From: Pseudopyrenochaeta lycopersici
Lineage: Eukaryota > Ascomycota > Dothideomycetes > Pleosporales > Pseudopyrenochaetaceae
DNA: 64,000 bases
NCBI GenBank assembly: GCA_003313425.1
Contig: NHZP01000033.1
Coordinates: forward strand, 124,001-188,000
Direction of reading: 5' to 3'
Shown: positions 45,683-58,495 of the stretch, piece by piece
Layout: each line of letters begins with the position of its first letter
Numbering within the stretch: the stretch's first letter is position 1
Notes under the pieces: generated by a model
The model's database searches: none
The model's input: the letters and a program-made list of their open reading frames with translations, nothing else
What the model was told of the DNA's origin: nothing
Position numbers and translations under genes: made by a program

Positions 45683-46931
45683 ATGCAGCTCACTGCCCTT
45701 CAGACCATCTACCTTCTCCTTCCCTCCGTTTTTGCGGCCACCATCTATGTTGCCCCAACCGGCTCCGACTCTGCCGCTGGAACACTAGCCGCACCACTCA
45801 AGTCCATCCAAGTCGCTGTTGACAAGGCAGTTGCTGGCGACATCATCTACCTCCGTGGCGGCACATACAGCCCAACGAAGAACATCCAGATCAAGAAGTC
45901 TGGAACATCTTCTGCTCCATACACGCTCGCTGCCTACCAGTCCGAGGTCCCAGTCATTGATGGCGAGGCTCTCCCCAGCACACCTGCCCCTGTTGGCGGC
46001 AGTGTCGCGGCTGCTGACCGTGGCATCTTGCACGTCGAGGGAGCAAACTACTGGAGGTTCATTGGTCTTGAGCTGAAGAACGGACCATATGGTGTTTACG
46101 CGACCGGCTCCAGCAACAACATCTTCGACCGTCTCGTTACCCACGACAACTACGAGACGGGCTTCCAGCTCCAGGGCGCCAGCGCGAACAACCAGATCCT
46201 GTATCTCGACTCCTACGCCAACCGTGACCCCAGGAAGAACGGCGAAAGCGCCGATGGTATTGGTATCAAGGAGGGAACTGGCGAGGGTAACATCGTCAGG
46301 GGTGCTAGGCTGTGGAACAATGTCGACGATGGTCTTGATCTCTGGTACGTTCTCCTCCGTTACACTGACACATTCATCACGCTAATTGGTCCCAAGGGAA
46401 TTCAAGTCCAAGGTCACCATTGTAGATACGATCGCCTGGGGCAACGGCTTCAACCGCTGGAACTTCCCCGACTTTGCTGGTGACGGCAACGGCTTCAAGC
46501 TCGGCGGTGGTGACGAAGCCGACAAGAAGGCCTCAGACCACAGCGTCACAAACTGCATCGCCTTCTCCAACGCTGCAAAGGGCTTCACCGACAACTCCCA
46601 GCCTGGCAACTTCCTCATCCAGCGCAACACCGCCTGGAACAACCCAGACGTCGGCTTCAACGTCAAGACCGCCGTCGCTACTCTCAACAGCAACATCGCC
46701 GCAAAGAACAAGGGCAGCACGACAAACTCCGCTCAGGTCAGCCTTAGCAGCAGCCAGAAGCTCAGCGGCAACTCGTGGTCCGCTAGCGCTACCTGGACCG
46801 ACAGCAGCTTCAAGAGCGTCGATGTCAGCCTTGTGCAGGGCAAGAGACAAGCTAATGGCAAGATTGTTGCAAGCAACTTCTTGCTGCCGGCCAGCGGTGC
46901 GGCAATTGGCGCCACCACTGCTTGGTCTTAG
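45683..46931 (+). CDS. Secreted pectate lyase, PL9-like (right-handed beta-helix)
   Basis: Exons 45683-46344 and 46397-46931 (phase 2) give 398 aa. An 18-residue signal peptide is followed by TIYVAPTGSDSAAGTLAAP, the usual start of PL9 and related beta-helix proteins. Later come GESADGIGIKEGTGEGN, LWNNVDDGLDLW (Asp cluster for calcium) and GNGFKLGGGDE, where the Lys corresponds to the catalytic base of PelL-type PL9 enzymes. These enzymes cleave polygalacturonate by beta-elimination in the plant cell wall. Length fits the family. Two overlapping frames (46474-46998 +, 46533-46964 -) are shadows. Confidence 0.85.
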
Positions 46932-47345
46932 ATGTATCTTCCCGTATCCCAGAGGGATGGCCAACGGTGGACTGAGTGCAGAAAAATGGATGAAGTAATA
47001 TCGTTCTAGTGTATATATTAATTTTGGCGCATGGAAGCATGGCGGAGGCTCTGTAAATAGAAAGTTGCGCCTGGTTTAGATTAGATGCATGAACAATGTG
47101 AATACGTCTCGACTGTTTGTTCACTCAAGATCCTCACTTGAATCATCCAACTGAACTGCGGTGTGAATGGTTGCTAAGGACTTTGAAGTGGAAACGGGAA
47201 AATTCGTCAGGTCATGCTTACATCTATGCGCCCACCAATCATCTACACGTGTGGGTCTAAAAAATCGGTCATGGGATATATACAACGGAATGTAAAACTG
47301 TCCTCTGCTCTTTCCGGTCCCCCTGCCCGTCCAAGTGAGACTAGC
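46932..47345. other. Convergent 3' region
   Basis: Between the pectate lyase and the six-hairpin gene. Nothing recognisable. Confidence 0.4.
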
Positions 47346-49930
47346 TCAGAACCGCTCTCTATGCACTGCTAAGAAAGTCAAACTCCACAGCTGCCGAACG
47401 TTACTCTCCGTAGAGGTGAGATCGCCCAGCTGTGTAACCTTGAATCCGTTATCGTAGCGCCAGCTCCACACCTCGTGGCTCAGTTGCGACTGGTTGGCCT
47501 CGATGATGTCCCACAGACGGTCGTACGCGGAGAGAATCTTGCTGCGGAGTGTGGAGTCGTTGCAGAATGCTGGGCCATCGGAAGAGTTGCAGCGGCCCAG
47601 TTGTCGTGATAGGCCGGCACCCATCATAGCGAGCTGCCAGCTCCATACGACAGTGCCGTGATAGTCGGAATGCGAGAATCCCGCGGCAAATCCTGCGTTT
47701 CCTGAGTACGCGGGGTTCGCGACGAACAGACCGATTTCGCTGGAAAGGCCTACTGGGAAGGGTTTCAAGATGTGGTCAGCAGTCTGGCTGAGGTAGGCGC
47801 TGAGCTGGGTGTCGTTGGTGGTGTTGAGGAAGAAGTGGCGAAAGCAGTCATCAGTGTTCATCACGGGAACGGCCGGGCTCCCGAGAGCACCGTCAAGAGC
47901 GAGGCCGTAGTATGTAACATCTGAGTCGATGCTACTAGTATTCGCAGGCACAGAGATGCTGCTAGCGTAGCTCGAGACTAGAGATGCGGCTTCAGATTTG
48001 GGAACAGTGATCTCGAAGAAGCGGAGAGTCTCATCTTCCCAGACCTGAGCGTAACTAGAGTCGAATTAGTATGTGGATTTAAGTATGATTAGCCATGAGA
48101 AATGATTTCGAAGCAAGGTAGGGCCTTTGGTGATAACCAAAAGTGGTGCACAAAATTATGCGAAATGTGTAGGCTACTAAAAGAAAAAATATACTGACCG
48201 ATCTGCGGTATCCTTCCAATCCGGATGATCGGGGAAAAAGCCTGCCCGGCTGAGTGCCGCAATTGCACGGAGACCAGCTGGAACTAGGGCAGTGTTCACG
48301 TTATATGGAGTGCGGCCCCCACCTAGTCCGTTGTTTGAATCTCGCCACTCACCCACTGGCTCACCGTTCCTGAGGTGAATGAGATTCTCCTTGGCCTGGC
48401 TGTCAACAAACGGGGCAGCAGTTCGCATAATCTTTTCGGCCGTGAGCTGAGCCAATTGCATATAGTTGAGGCCATTGTTCTTCGCAAGGAAAGTAGCTTT
48501 GGTGCTGAAGAATGTTTCGGCACGTTGCTTCCCCGACTCAGTGTCGACAAAGTAGCGCTGCATTGCGATGGGAAGATAAAAGTCTGTGTCGATCATCTTG
48601 TAGTCGCACCGAGGAGCGGAGGAAGTAAGGCCCTCTTGGCGGTTGAGCCAGGTTGCATAGTCGCCGAGGACCTCTTCATGACACACCGTGCCTACAGGGT
48701 TTCAGTTAGCTTCCTATCCTGAAGAACTTTCTTAACGTATGGTGGAGACACTTCGCATCTCTTAGATTTGGCGTATCCCACTATCAAAAGATGCAAAGAA
48801 ATAAAGGCTAAGGATCTGGATTGTACGGACCATCTGTGCGATCAATGCGCTCTAAGACTGCTCCAACGACGGCCTCAATTGCGGCTTCGCTGAGAATCGG
48901 CTGCATCAAGAGCATAGAGATCATGCTGTCGCGACCAAAGTACGTGAGGAAGCGCCAGGTGCCAGCTAAGAGTTTGTTCGTGTACGACAGGAAAGATAGC
49001 GAGATTGTCTGATCTGGATTTTGCGTAATCAAACCTGAAGCGGCCTCTGTGAGGACCTCTTGTGGGGCTAGCTGTTCGAGCTGCGGATAATTGAAAGAAG
49101 CCTCAAATCGGTAGGTGCCGGAGCCAAATGTCAGCGTCCATGCTGCCTCTCGGTTGAGCACTATCTGCAGGAAGGTGTTAGCAGATGCCGGTGGAATTGC
49201 CTTCTTTATTTAATTTTTTTTACATGACATTTGTACTCGACTGAGCTAAATGAGAGTAGGTATAACGTACCGCCTGGGCGCCATTTAAAGGTGTGAATGT
49301 TAGCCAGGTAGTAGTGACACCATCAAACCATGTCCGATTGATAGTAGCGGCCCCATCATCACTGAGCGAGAAACCAAAGCTGCTTTGGAAGTCCTGATTT
49401 ATTCTACCACCCTCGGTGAAATCGCGAATAGCCCGAATACTGCCTAAGATGGGAACAGTAAGCCTTACCGTGTCGTTGAATTTGATCACACCAGACACCC
49501 CAACACGAGTTGACTCGCTAATAGGATCCAATGACTCTCCACTTGCCGTCTTCTCCAAGCCGATACTGAGCGTACCGTCTTGGCCGCTTTCCGGGGCGAA
49601 AAGTGCTAGAGCACCGCTGTTTCCAGCAGGCCAAGCGATAAGAAGGCGAGGCTTAACAATATTGAGGTTGCTATCCGGCCGAGGGTTGGTCACAATAACA
49701 TGAGAGCTGGAGTGGCAGTCTGAATAAAAGTAGTTGTCGTGAGGCGCATCCGGAAGGTAAAGCCTAGAAGCAGGCTCAGTGCAATCGGAGGTTGGAAATG
49801 TGGTATCTCGACGAACGGAGTCAATAGCTGTAGCCTTGGTAACCGCAGTCACTATCAGGACTACTGTCGCCAGCATTGCAAGGAAAGTCATTGATACTCT
49901 GACTAACTGGTCAGTGGTTGGGCGCTGCAT
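47346..49930 (-). CDS. Six-hairpin glycosidase-like protein, membrane-anchored or secreted
   Basis: Four exons (49271-49930, 48831-49164, 48199-48691, 47346-48054) give 731 aa. The frame is restored at each splice (phases 0, 1, 2), and the second donor is the uncommon GTCCGT. Residues ~12-36 form a hydrophobic segment (MTFLAMLATVVLIVTAV), a signal anchor or uncleaved signal. After a beta-rich N-terminal domain comes TWRFLTYFGRDSMISMLLM, an (alpha/alpha)6-barrel motif like that of debranching-type enzymes. Later come EEVLGDYATWLNR, GEWRDSNNGLGGGRTPYNVN and HSDYHGTVVWSWQLA, where acidic residues near EWRD and HSDYHG may be catalytic. The glycosidase superfamily is fairly clear; the substrate is not. 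A glycogen-debranching-like or oligosaccharide hydrolase role is possible. Confidence 0.72.
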
Positions 49931-51545
49931 AGTGGAGGTTGGATATTCTTAAGAGTGCACTGTTACTTACTTGAGTCTGGAGCCTTATGGGGATTTCCTT
50001 AGAAGATAGAAGCTGATTTGACCAGCCAAATTCCTGGTGATGCGGGCGTGTGGGCAGTTGGTGAGACAAGCGTTTCCTCGAGGGAGGTCCACGACGAGTG
50101 CTATAAAAGCTCGCGGTCCAAGCATGCGCTAGGATCAAGGTATTCCTTCACCCAGTAACAAAAGCGTGGAATAATCCATAACTTCGCCATATTCGTCGAT
50201 GGACCCTAGAACAAACCTTTCGGTCGGTCCTGGAGCAAAAGCCGTGGATGAGATGCATGAGAAACGTCATTGGGTCGATCGCTGCTTTTCCCTTGTCCAA
50301 ATTTGACAGCCTTGTCAGAGCTAACATAGTTCCTAAAAACTGGCATTTGAACAGGTCACGATGGTCAAATCGGTGTTTTTGAATCTGGGGTAAGAAGAGA
50401 CATGGTTGGTTTGTGACACAATCCGATGATCTCGCTTCGATGACGCCTTCCCGTTTGGAGCCCGGATCGCCCCAGGGGTTTGCCCGTTGCCGAATCGTGC
50501 GTCATGGAGTTGCCTCATTCGTGTCTAGTCACCGACTTCAACTCGTTCTATTTACCTCTTATTACCGTTCCCCAGCGCTAGCAGAATGCACATGTCCTTG
50601 TGCCCGGTTTCTAATGCTACGCGCAAGGATTTTGCTGTCGCCCTCGTTGCTGAGGTTGGAGCTGTGCTCATGTTTCTGGGCTCGGCCGACTCTCCAGACC
50701 CAGCCTTTTTACTTCACCTGGCAATGATCACCGTATTTTTATTCAGGTTCCTGCCACCAAATTTGACTTACAAAACTATTCAAACATACACATAGAGGCG
50801 CTTCGCTGCTGATCATGGGCCTGGAAGCTAGCTATGCAAGAAAACCCCACAGTATGGCACGTGGGCACCAACTGGCACATGGAGCATCGACAGCATTGTA
50901 TTGCGCCGTTACACGACATAATATCAAGGATCAACGCTTCATCAGGCTCTCCAGGGTTGATTTATCCGACTCATCGGCGTTTGCAGTTGCCCGAAAATTG
51001 TGGCTGCTCTGCCATCCACACATGCGTCTGCGCACGAATGTCCTCGCTACACCTGCAAGCTGTCGCTTTCCATCATTCCATATTATCTCTCAGTGTGCCT
51101 TACTCGCAATCTCCCTCACCCGCATGAACCCCTGCCATAAACTCCACTCACGCACGAAATGACAGGAGCTGTCCTCTTACCGAGAAATATTTCCCATTTA
51201 ATTCTGCACATTATTTCCAGAGGTTGCTCCACTATAGCTCCTGGAGTATGAGGTATATTGGTACTTTCGGTGACGAATGGCTTGGCCGTTTCGAGATGAA
51301 ACAACCTTCGCTAAATCTAGGATAAATGCAGGCATGCGATCGACATACTATCGTTATAAACGATCCTGCACCCAGCTTGAGAAACAATTTCTGTGGATCA
51401 GTAATAAAATGTTGACACCGTGCGACGTTTGACAACTGCTTAACAGCAGCTGATATGCTTCTTGCTTTCCCGTCGACCAAGTAATGGCTGGCTCCCTTCC
51501 GTATTCTTTCATGAACATTGCAACATACACTCCCTAATCGCTGCC
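49931..51545. other. Divergent intergenic region, six-hairpin gene / LPMO
   Basis: 1.6 kb without a supported gene. ORFs such as 50815-51162 have no domain. Confidence 0.4.
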
Positions 51546-52352
51546 ATGATGTTCAGCGCAATTGCTCTTGCATTGTATTCTCTTCTTCCAGCTGTTTCAG
51601 CACACGGTCGCATCACAACTATTACTGCGTCCTCCGGTATCGATTACGAAGGATGGGACCCGGAATTTGCACTATCTTCAACTCCAGCGCCTCCTCTTGC
51701 GGCATGGACAGCCTCAAATCTTGGTAATATATTCGTTTCGCCTTCACAATTCAACACTTCCGACATCTCATGCCATTACAATGCCACGCCCGGTGCTCTT
51801 CATGTCGACACAACACCGGGCGACATTCTGAAATTGCAGTGGAACGAATGGCCAGTCTCTCACGTCGGACCCGTGTTGACATACCTGGCGGCATGCAATA
51901 GCAGTTGTGCGACAGTGGATAAGAACAAGCTGGAATGGGTCAAGATCGACGAGCTTGGCTGGCTAAACAACACAGGATGGGAAGCGAGGCTAGGCGGGAC
52001 ATGGGCAACTGATGTACTCATCGCGAATGGATATTCATGGAGAGTAAGGGTTCCCGACGCCTTAGCGGCAGGAGAATACGTCCTGAGACATGAAATCCTG
52101 GCGCTGCATGTCGCCGATGTGCTGGACGGGTTACAAGCGTATCCACAGTGCATAAACCTGAAGGTCACAAAAGGGCAAATTGGACAGCAGCAAAAGTCGC
52201 TCACAGGTGGAGTTCTGGGATCACAATTGTATGGAATGAAAGATCAGGGTATATTGGTTGATGTTCATAAGAATATCACGGGATACAAGATCCCTGGACC
52301 GAAACTGTGGAGTAGTGCCACGCCGCTCAGGCAGCCAAATCAGAAAATATGA
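51546..52352 (+). CDS. AA9 lytic polysaccharide monooxygenase
   Basis: A single exon of 268 aa. A 19-residue signal peptide ends VSA and is followed by His20, the N-terminal copper-binding histidine of the mature protein (HGRITTI). The second copper His is in NEWPVSHVGPVLTYLAAC, and the axial Tyr is near LQAYPQCINLKV. EYVLRHEILALH matches the AA9 core. These enzymes cleave cellulose or other beta-1,4-glucans oxidatively outside the cell. There is no CBM1. The first of two adjacent ATGs is used; the second would change the signal by one residue. An electron donor is needed, and a secreted haem-domain protein lies elsewhere in the window, but a link is only suggestive. Confidence 0.9.
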   Translation: MMFSAIALALYSLLPAVSAHGRITTITASSGIDYEGWDPEFALSSTPAPPLAAWTASNLGNIFVSPSQFNTSDISCHYNATPGALHVDTTPGDILKLQWNEWPVSHVGPVLTYLAACNSSCATVDKNKLEWVKIDELGWLNNTGWEARLGGTWATDVLIANGYSWRVRVPDALAAGEYVLRHEILALHVADVLDGLQAYPQCINLKVTKGQIGQQQKSLTGGVLGSQLYGMKDQGILVDVHKNITGYKIPGPKLWSSATPLRQPNQKI

Positions 52353-52775
52353 ATGTAGAACTAGTAGAAAGGGGTGGTTCTTAGTATAACTACTAGTACG
52401 TGAACCCTATCCCTCATCGATCAGCCTCAAAAGCAGAGACTGGTTGTTCGAGATCCTAGAACTCCGAGAACATTGCTGGTATGTTTCTCATCGCGAGCGT
52501 AAGGAACTGAGGCCTTGGAGAAATAACCATGCGAAAAGCCCAAAGTGGCTGAGGAATCACGTTAAAGAGTGGCTCGTGCCATTGCGTTTGTGTGCAGTAG
52601 ATTCCCTGCTGCCTGAACGCCTTCACATCTGTGCCCATCAAATGAATTCTGCAGAGAAAAATCAACTTCAAAAATCGTCCGCCAGCAAGATGCTGATTGG
52701 TTTGTATTTATCAAAGGACTCGTGCCTATATTCAGGCTTTTTCATCCCTCCCACAACTTTTGTCGAAGGGCCGCC
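52353..52775. other. Convergent 3' region
   Basis: LPMO 3' flank and ankyrin gene 3' flank. Nothing recognisable. Confidence 0.4.
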
Positions 52776-54051
52776 TCATCTGTGCATTGCTTTGATGAAA
52801 GTCGGCAAAGGTACGGAACAGTAACTTGGAATGAGATGAGGGTTTGCTCCATGACGCAACAGAAGACAGCATATATCGCTCTTCTCAACTCTTAATGCTT
52901 CCTGAAGTGGGCGATGTATGTTTTGCAGGTACTTCGGCCCATCCGGATTAGCCCCAATTTCGAGCAATTCTCGAACAACGGACAACGCATTGCATGAAAT
53001 CGCAGTCAGCAATGGATATTCGTCGCAGAACACTTCGTCGATTCGCAGGCGACCCGCTTCAAAGAATAACCGAGCGATATTTGAATAGACGAGTTTGCAG
53101 CTGGTCTTGAAGGCGTGGTAAAAACAGTCTGTGCCTGCCTGAGTGCCGGTTGCTAGAATTGTGCGAGTCATTATCTCGTCGCCTGCTCGCACTGCTGCTT
53201 GTAACCATGTCTCTGTCCAATCTTGCGCCACAAAGCCGAAGATTTCCGAATATATCTGCATAAGATGCTTAGCGAAATCATGGCGTTTGAGCTCGATTCC
53301 TGTTAGAATCGCTTCGGAAAAGCATGGGCGAATGCAGTTCGAGAGTGTGGCATTGGGGGTTGTGATCTCATCGACTGCTTGCTGAGCTATAGCTTTGACC
53401 ACACTCAAGTGACCAGCGTAAACAGCAGCATTTAGGGGATACCCGAACGCATCGGACTTATCCCAAAGGAGCTGGGGTCCTTCTACTACGAGACTTTTTA
53501 GACTTTCGAGACTGCCCGCAGCAGCAGCTGCAGTAAGGCGGTTAGATTTATTAGTAGCGTCAATGCCACGCTTGAAGTGAAAGTTATCGCTTTTACTCGT
53601 ATCCTTGATAATACAGGGGTAGGTAGAAGTGTTTGTTTTCACGAGAAGCTCACAAAGTACCTTTCGGAGAGCTACTTCCGCTTCTTCGCCGTTGAGGTAC
53701 GTCCTTGCGTCATGTATTATGTCGCGGATGAAGTAAGGGAGAAATTCGCGTGCAAACCCATTGAGCTTTTTACTTCGGAGGAACAGGAACTTTGCGAGAT
53801 TGTTTTTTAAAATTTTGCGCCCGGCTGGGTTCTTGATATATGCGTTCATCTTCGGTTTGGCAAGCACTTCATACACGAAGTAAGAGCGGAATGCTTCTGT
53901 TAGACATAATTAGTTGAGACTTTCAAGATAGCCTGATTCTTTACTGACGGCATGTGTTTCTCAGCTTCCAGGCCTCGACAATGCCATAATTTTTGACAAA
54001 TATCTGTACGATACGCTGGAAGACCTCTGGAGGCATTTCCAATAGCTCCAT
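52776..54051 (-). CDS. F-box-like / ankyrin-repeat protein
   Basis: Exons 53949-54051 and 52776-53896 (52-nt intron, donor GTCAGT, phase 1) give 407 aa. The first exon encodes MELLEMPPEVFQRIVQIFV and EAWKLR, an F-box-like helix pair. The C-terminal two thirds carry ankyrin-type repeats: NRLTAAAAAGSLESLKSLV, YPLNAAVYAGHLSVVKAIA, TWLQAAVRAGDEIMTRTIL, PLLTAISCNALSVVRELLE and PLQEALRVEKSDICCLLLRH. Such F-box/ankyrin proteins are expanded in plant-associated Dothideomycetes and have unknown clients. Soluble, without a signal peptide. It is a likely relative of the neighbouring damaged gene. AT-rich flanks. Confidence 0.7.
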
Positions 54052-55152
54052 GGTGGCTTCGTATGGTGCTTCGTGTTTGGTGATTGATCCAAGATCGGAG
54101 ACAGAGAGCCAGAATGGCAGATGGGAACCTTCTATGGTTGCTGAAATTTTATAGCTCGACCATTGACAAGGTAAAGGTAAATCAAGAAGAAAAGATCAGC
54201 TTAACTTTACTTAGATATTACAAGATAGCAAGGGCAGAAATGCGGACAACGGTAATCAATCACCAGAGAGCGGCAGGTGAGGCGATTATTTGTTCGCAGC
54301 CAATCACGAAAGATAGTGCCAAAATATACCAGTATGAGCCGACATTACGCCACATCATTAAGTCTGAGCATGGAAAATTTGGGTTTGGGCGTCGCAGCAT
54401 TGTCTCGTTTCCAAAACAAAATTGAAATCGGAATCATTCATCTTATCTACATGTTCATAAACCAGTAAGAAGCATATTATTGAGACTAAACATAACTCTT
54501 CTACACTAAGGCGAGATACAAGAAGATGTATAATGTAAAGTCTGGATGAAGCCGATGCGTTGGTCGCCCGACATCGGCAAACGACCACGACTCGGATTAA
54601 ATGTATACTCTAGTCTTCGATGGCCATCATAGAGCCGAAGTCCAAGATGCAATATTGGATTGTACGCACAGGATCAAACCAAAGGCGCACATTATGGGAC
54701 ATGACACAACAGCCACTTTTAGGCACATTCCATTCTCTATATTTTAGAAGATGTTCTCAACTATGATCAATCGTCAAAAACCCATCCCAAACTACGGCAC
54801 CCAAATTTTCCCATAGGTCCTTGATGAGGTAAGATCGATAGCTCCCAGGCAACTGATGTAGACAAGCTATGACCGATTATATGTTTTCTGCTGCTCAGCT
54901 GGCGTTCGGATATTGAAGAAAGAGTAAACACTAGCATGTCTGTTATCATAAATCTGACTCAAATTAAGTTATTCGCTGATAGAGATTAATATCCGCTGAA
55001 GTTGGCAACACCAGAAGTGTTTGTTCTCTCCTAAGCTGAGCAGACCTTCGTCTAGGAGGTCGGCTGGACCTTGGTTGACCGTTTCAAAAGGTACGTATTA
55101 CGCAGATTGTAGCTTACCGAGGAAAAGCCAGACTTGAAACGCTAATAGTTCC
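54052..55152. other. AT-rich intergenic region between the ankyrin genes
   Basis: No gene. Notably AT-rich with short featureless ORFs. No repeats recognised. Confidence 0.4.
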
Positions 55153-56397
55153 CTAAGTCTTGTCTTCCTCGATGGCCTGCTGAAGAAGATCAATGAGGTT
55201 CTGATGACCGCGACGTTTTGCCGCCTGAAGAGGCGACCACCAATCTTTATGTAGTCCTGGATTCGCATCGTATTTGAGTAGAAACTTAACGCCATCTAGG
55301 TTCCCATCTTTTGCCGCATGCCAAAGCGAACATACTCCTGGTTCGCCATCTGGGCTCCCGTCCACAGCAGCACCGAATTCCAGTAGGAATTTAGCGTGAC
55401 AGAACTTGCCATTGTGAATGACAACGTGAAGTGGCGTTTCGAGCGTCGTGAAGACGTGAGCATCCACCAACCCGTCATTGAGTAGCTTGTGAAGTACCCT
55501 ACCGTTTCCGCGATCAAACAAGTCACGGAGGTCATCCTTTGTGAGCTTCAAATCTCCGTTGTTTTTACAACGAAGAGCAGGGTAAATGAGATCTAAATTA
55601 TACTGTAACAAACCGTATTGTTTATGTCCCTCTGGAAAATGACTCAGTTCCGAATGTTCGGACAGGAAGCGGAAAAGGAGTTGTCCGACTTCTGCATGAG
55701 ACTTTCTAGTAGCCATGCTAATAGCGTTGCACACTTGCATCAACGGGTCCCATGGGATTCCACTCATTTCTCCCTGTGGAGGGTCAAATACGTTCTCATG
55801 GAAGCTGCCCAGTGTTTCGAGAACGATCCGAGTTGTGTCTGTCTTTCCGGACCCACCCGCAGCACACAGGACGTTGGTATAGGGATGAATATATGCGCAG
55901 CACAGTAAATCTGCAGTACATAAAGAGGCTAGCGTGTTTTGACTGCCTATTGCGGCAGCAGAAGCTGCTAACAGAAATTTTTGGGTGTTCGATGTCGTCT
56001 CCGCGTAGCGCATTTCCATTGTATCCTCAGGTATTTCATCTAGAACTAGCATGTCGTACCAGCACAAATCCTGACAATTCGATACAATGGATCTCCAGAT
56101 ATCGTCTCGGTAACGAGAGCCTTGCAATTTGCAGCGCGAACTTTCATAGTGAAGAAGAGCATCTGCGAGATCGTCAGCAAGCGTGGAGATGTGAGATACG
56201 AGTCCATTCGCTTGGTCTACTCTGGCCCGAAGAATGGTGTAGCTGTGAAATTTCAGAAATTGTTCGGCGAGAGCCCGTTAGCTCTTAAACTGCTTCCAAT
56301 TGCCACCTTCAGGTAGCCTAAAGGACTCGAGGGGTTGGAGAGAGATAGCACTATAATCTATCTCCGAGGCGAATAGTCCTAGGTTGGTAAGCAGTAT
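55153..56397 (-). pseudogene. Ankyrin-repeat gene with an in-frame stop, 5' end unresolved
   Basis: One frame is open from 56397 to 56281, has TAA at 56278-56280, and is open again to the stop at 55153 (about 375 codons below the TAA). Text on both sides is protein-like, so the TAA looks like a point mutation (for example CAA to TAA). One way around it is a 48-nt intron at 56243-56290 (donor GTTTAAG, acceptor CACAG) that keeps the frame, but its branch-like CTAAC lies far from the 3' end. The C-terminal part has ankyrin repeats: TPLHVVIHNGKFCHAKFLLE, SLWHAAKDGNLDGVKFLLK and SPLQAAKRRGHQNLIDLL. A further protein-like exon with a GTGAGC donor at 56428 lies upstream but does not join in frame, a second sign of damage. 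It is a gene or recent pseudogene of a fungal ankyrin family. Confidence 0.5.
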
Positions 56398-56874
56398 TCA
56401 GTCTTATATTACAAAAAAATGAGCTCACCGCACACAGGTCGATATGCACATATATAGGATGCTGCTCCACCTCCACATAGACAGGGAGGAATTCTAGAGA
56501 AGGTGGCGAAAATAGAAAGGAAGCTGTACTCTTACATGTCCGGAAATTCCACTGACCGACGACAGCCTATACTTTCTGTAGTATTGTCAGGCAGAGACAG
56601 CCTTAGTATGCATAGAACTGTGACTGAGCTGACTGTTGCAATATGTGACATGATTATTTTGCCAAGACATGGTATCTCGCCAAAACCCGGATGCACGGAC
56701 GGATCTTTCGTGCGCTCAGCCACGATGCTTCGACGACTCCATCCGAATCCTGAAATGCATCCCCTTAATCTCAGTCTTTACTATGGTGCACAGTAGCAAC
56801 ACTTCTTCACAAGATCAGAGATCGTGACAAATCAGGTAACGAATGTGTGCTTGAGACGTGGTGAATCGAAGACC
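56398..56874. other. Upstream region of the ankyrin pseudogene / Zn cluster gene
   Basis: On the minus strand, about 56429-56520 is a protein-like open stretch followed by a good GTGAGC donor, probably an older exon of the damaged ankyrin gene. No plus-strand gene; the ORF 56503-56796 has no features. Confidence 0.35.
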
Positions 56875-58495
56875 ATGGTCAGCCGAGGAGGCCGCTCTAA
56901 AGGGTGTTCACACTGTCGTCGGCGACGGGTGAAATGTGGTGAGTATGCTAACGTCGCACAGCCCATTTGATTTCGTAGACACTTCGCACGCTGTTCTTTC
57001 TGTTCTGGACAACGACTGACATCAATCAGATGAGGGGCGTCCCATATGTGGTCAATGTTCAAAGCGAGGCTTAAACTGTGAGGGCCCTAAAGAGCCAACA
57101 TGGATCAACCAGAACGTGACCTTCATGAAAAAAGCCCCTGAAGTTGTGACTTCGCAGACATCTTTCCCAGCGCAGCTTTCCTTCGCGGCGTTTGAACAAG
57201 ACATTTGCCTTGCGTACACTCGCAAGAACCTATTAAGGGGTGGGCCAATTGAACTGGCTTGTAACATGGTTGATTTGTACGATGGCGCTACAAGATTTGC
57301 CTTAAATCCTGGGCTTGATCTCTTGCGTAAATCAATATTGAGTCTCTCAGTTACCTTCTTTGGTAGACAGCACTGCCAAGATCAGATTACCAGCAAAGGC
57401 TATCACCAGTACGGCGAGGTATTACGACAACTCAACGCTCACCTTACCCAGCCTGAGCGACAGCTCACTGACGAGACGCTGCTTACTGCATTGTCATGTA
57501 TGTTACTGGAGGTTTTTCTTCCAACTGGGACAACGAACTTCCTGAAACATCAGCGAGGCATCGATGCTATTATGCAGTTAAGAGGACCTCCCACAGAATC
57601 TGCAGGTCCTACAGCCACAATATTTTGCGGTCTAAGGATTTTGTCGATTATTGGCGCGCTTGCAGAGTCAAGGCCGTCCCTCTTCTCAAGAGAGGAATGG
57701 AAGCAAGCTCCACCTGCGCAGACTACCGAAGTTGGGATGTTACAACACCAAATTTTTGATGTTTTAGCAGATTGTACCCGGCTCATCAGTCAGCGCGATG
57801 CTCTACTCGCTTCAAATGCAGGATGGGAAGAATTTAAACCACTAGTGGCCGAGGTTTACTCCGTACTCGAAAATCTCGAAGCTCTTCATTTGCGTTGGGA
57901 GGCTTTAAACCGAAGTCGATTGGCTGTGGCTAAAAATCTATCAAAAATGGCGTTGGAACTTGGGGTCGCTGACGAAATTTCTGGCACAGCATACATGCTT
58001 TACAACGCCGTCCACATTTGTATTTTGCAGATCAAGGACTCATTGTGTCCATCATCCGATACTATGGCCCTGCGAGATGCTGCCGCCATGAAAATCGCAA
58101 AATGCCTGGAGCTCAAAGAGTATGAAAAGCGAGAGGGCGCGCCGCAGTCAAACACTATCGCCTTCGTTGCTACTAAAATAGTATGGCAAACCCTAGGTGG
58201 GATTGACTCACCGGAAGGACGAAGGCTGGCCAACATTGTGCAATATACAACGAATGGCATCTTTCAGCACCCATATACCAATCAGCAAAAGCAAACCCCA
58301 ACATTGTCACCCATACCGCACAAAACTTTCGTCGCCCAATATGTGGCTGCAACTCCTATTGCCAGCCCTGTAAGCGCCATAAACGATCCGCAGGAGGTTC
58401 AAATATGGGAACGTCAACACAATGTCATAGATATTGGCCAGAAGCAAGCATTACAGCCAACGCCACAATTGGCCTTTCTACAGGAATCTTTATAG
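56875..58495 (+). CDS. Zn(II)2Cys6 transcription factor
   Basis: Exons 56875-56938 and 57030-58495 (91-nt intron, phase 1) give 509 aa. The zinc cluster is split by the intron. It is C-x2-C-x6-C (GCSHCRRRRVKC) followed by C-x2-C-x6-C (ICGQCSKRGLNC), at about residues 11-38, binding DNA as CGG-type half sites. The remainder is an alpha-helical regulatory domain resembling fungal-specific TF domain 2, with conserved-looking LLTALSCMLLEVFLP and NFLKHQRGIDAIMQLRG, ending in a Pro/Gln-rich tail. Nuclear. It is followed by a deacetylase gene whose promoter has two CGG-N7-CCG palindromes, so local regulation is possible, though such genes often act elsewhere. Confidence 0.88.

Noticed and set aside
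46474..46998. Long Ser/Thr/Pro-rich ORF and its antisense partner at 46533-46964
   Set aside because: Shadow frames of the GC-rich pectate lyase exon.
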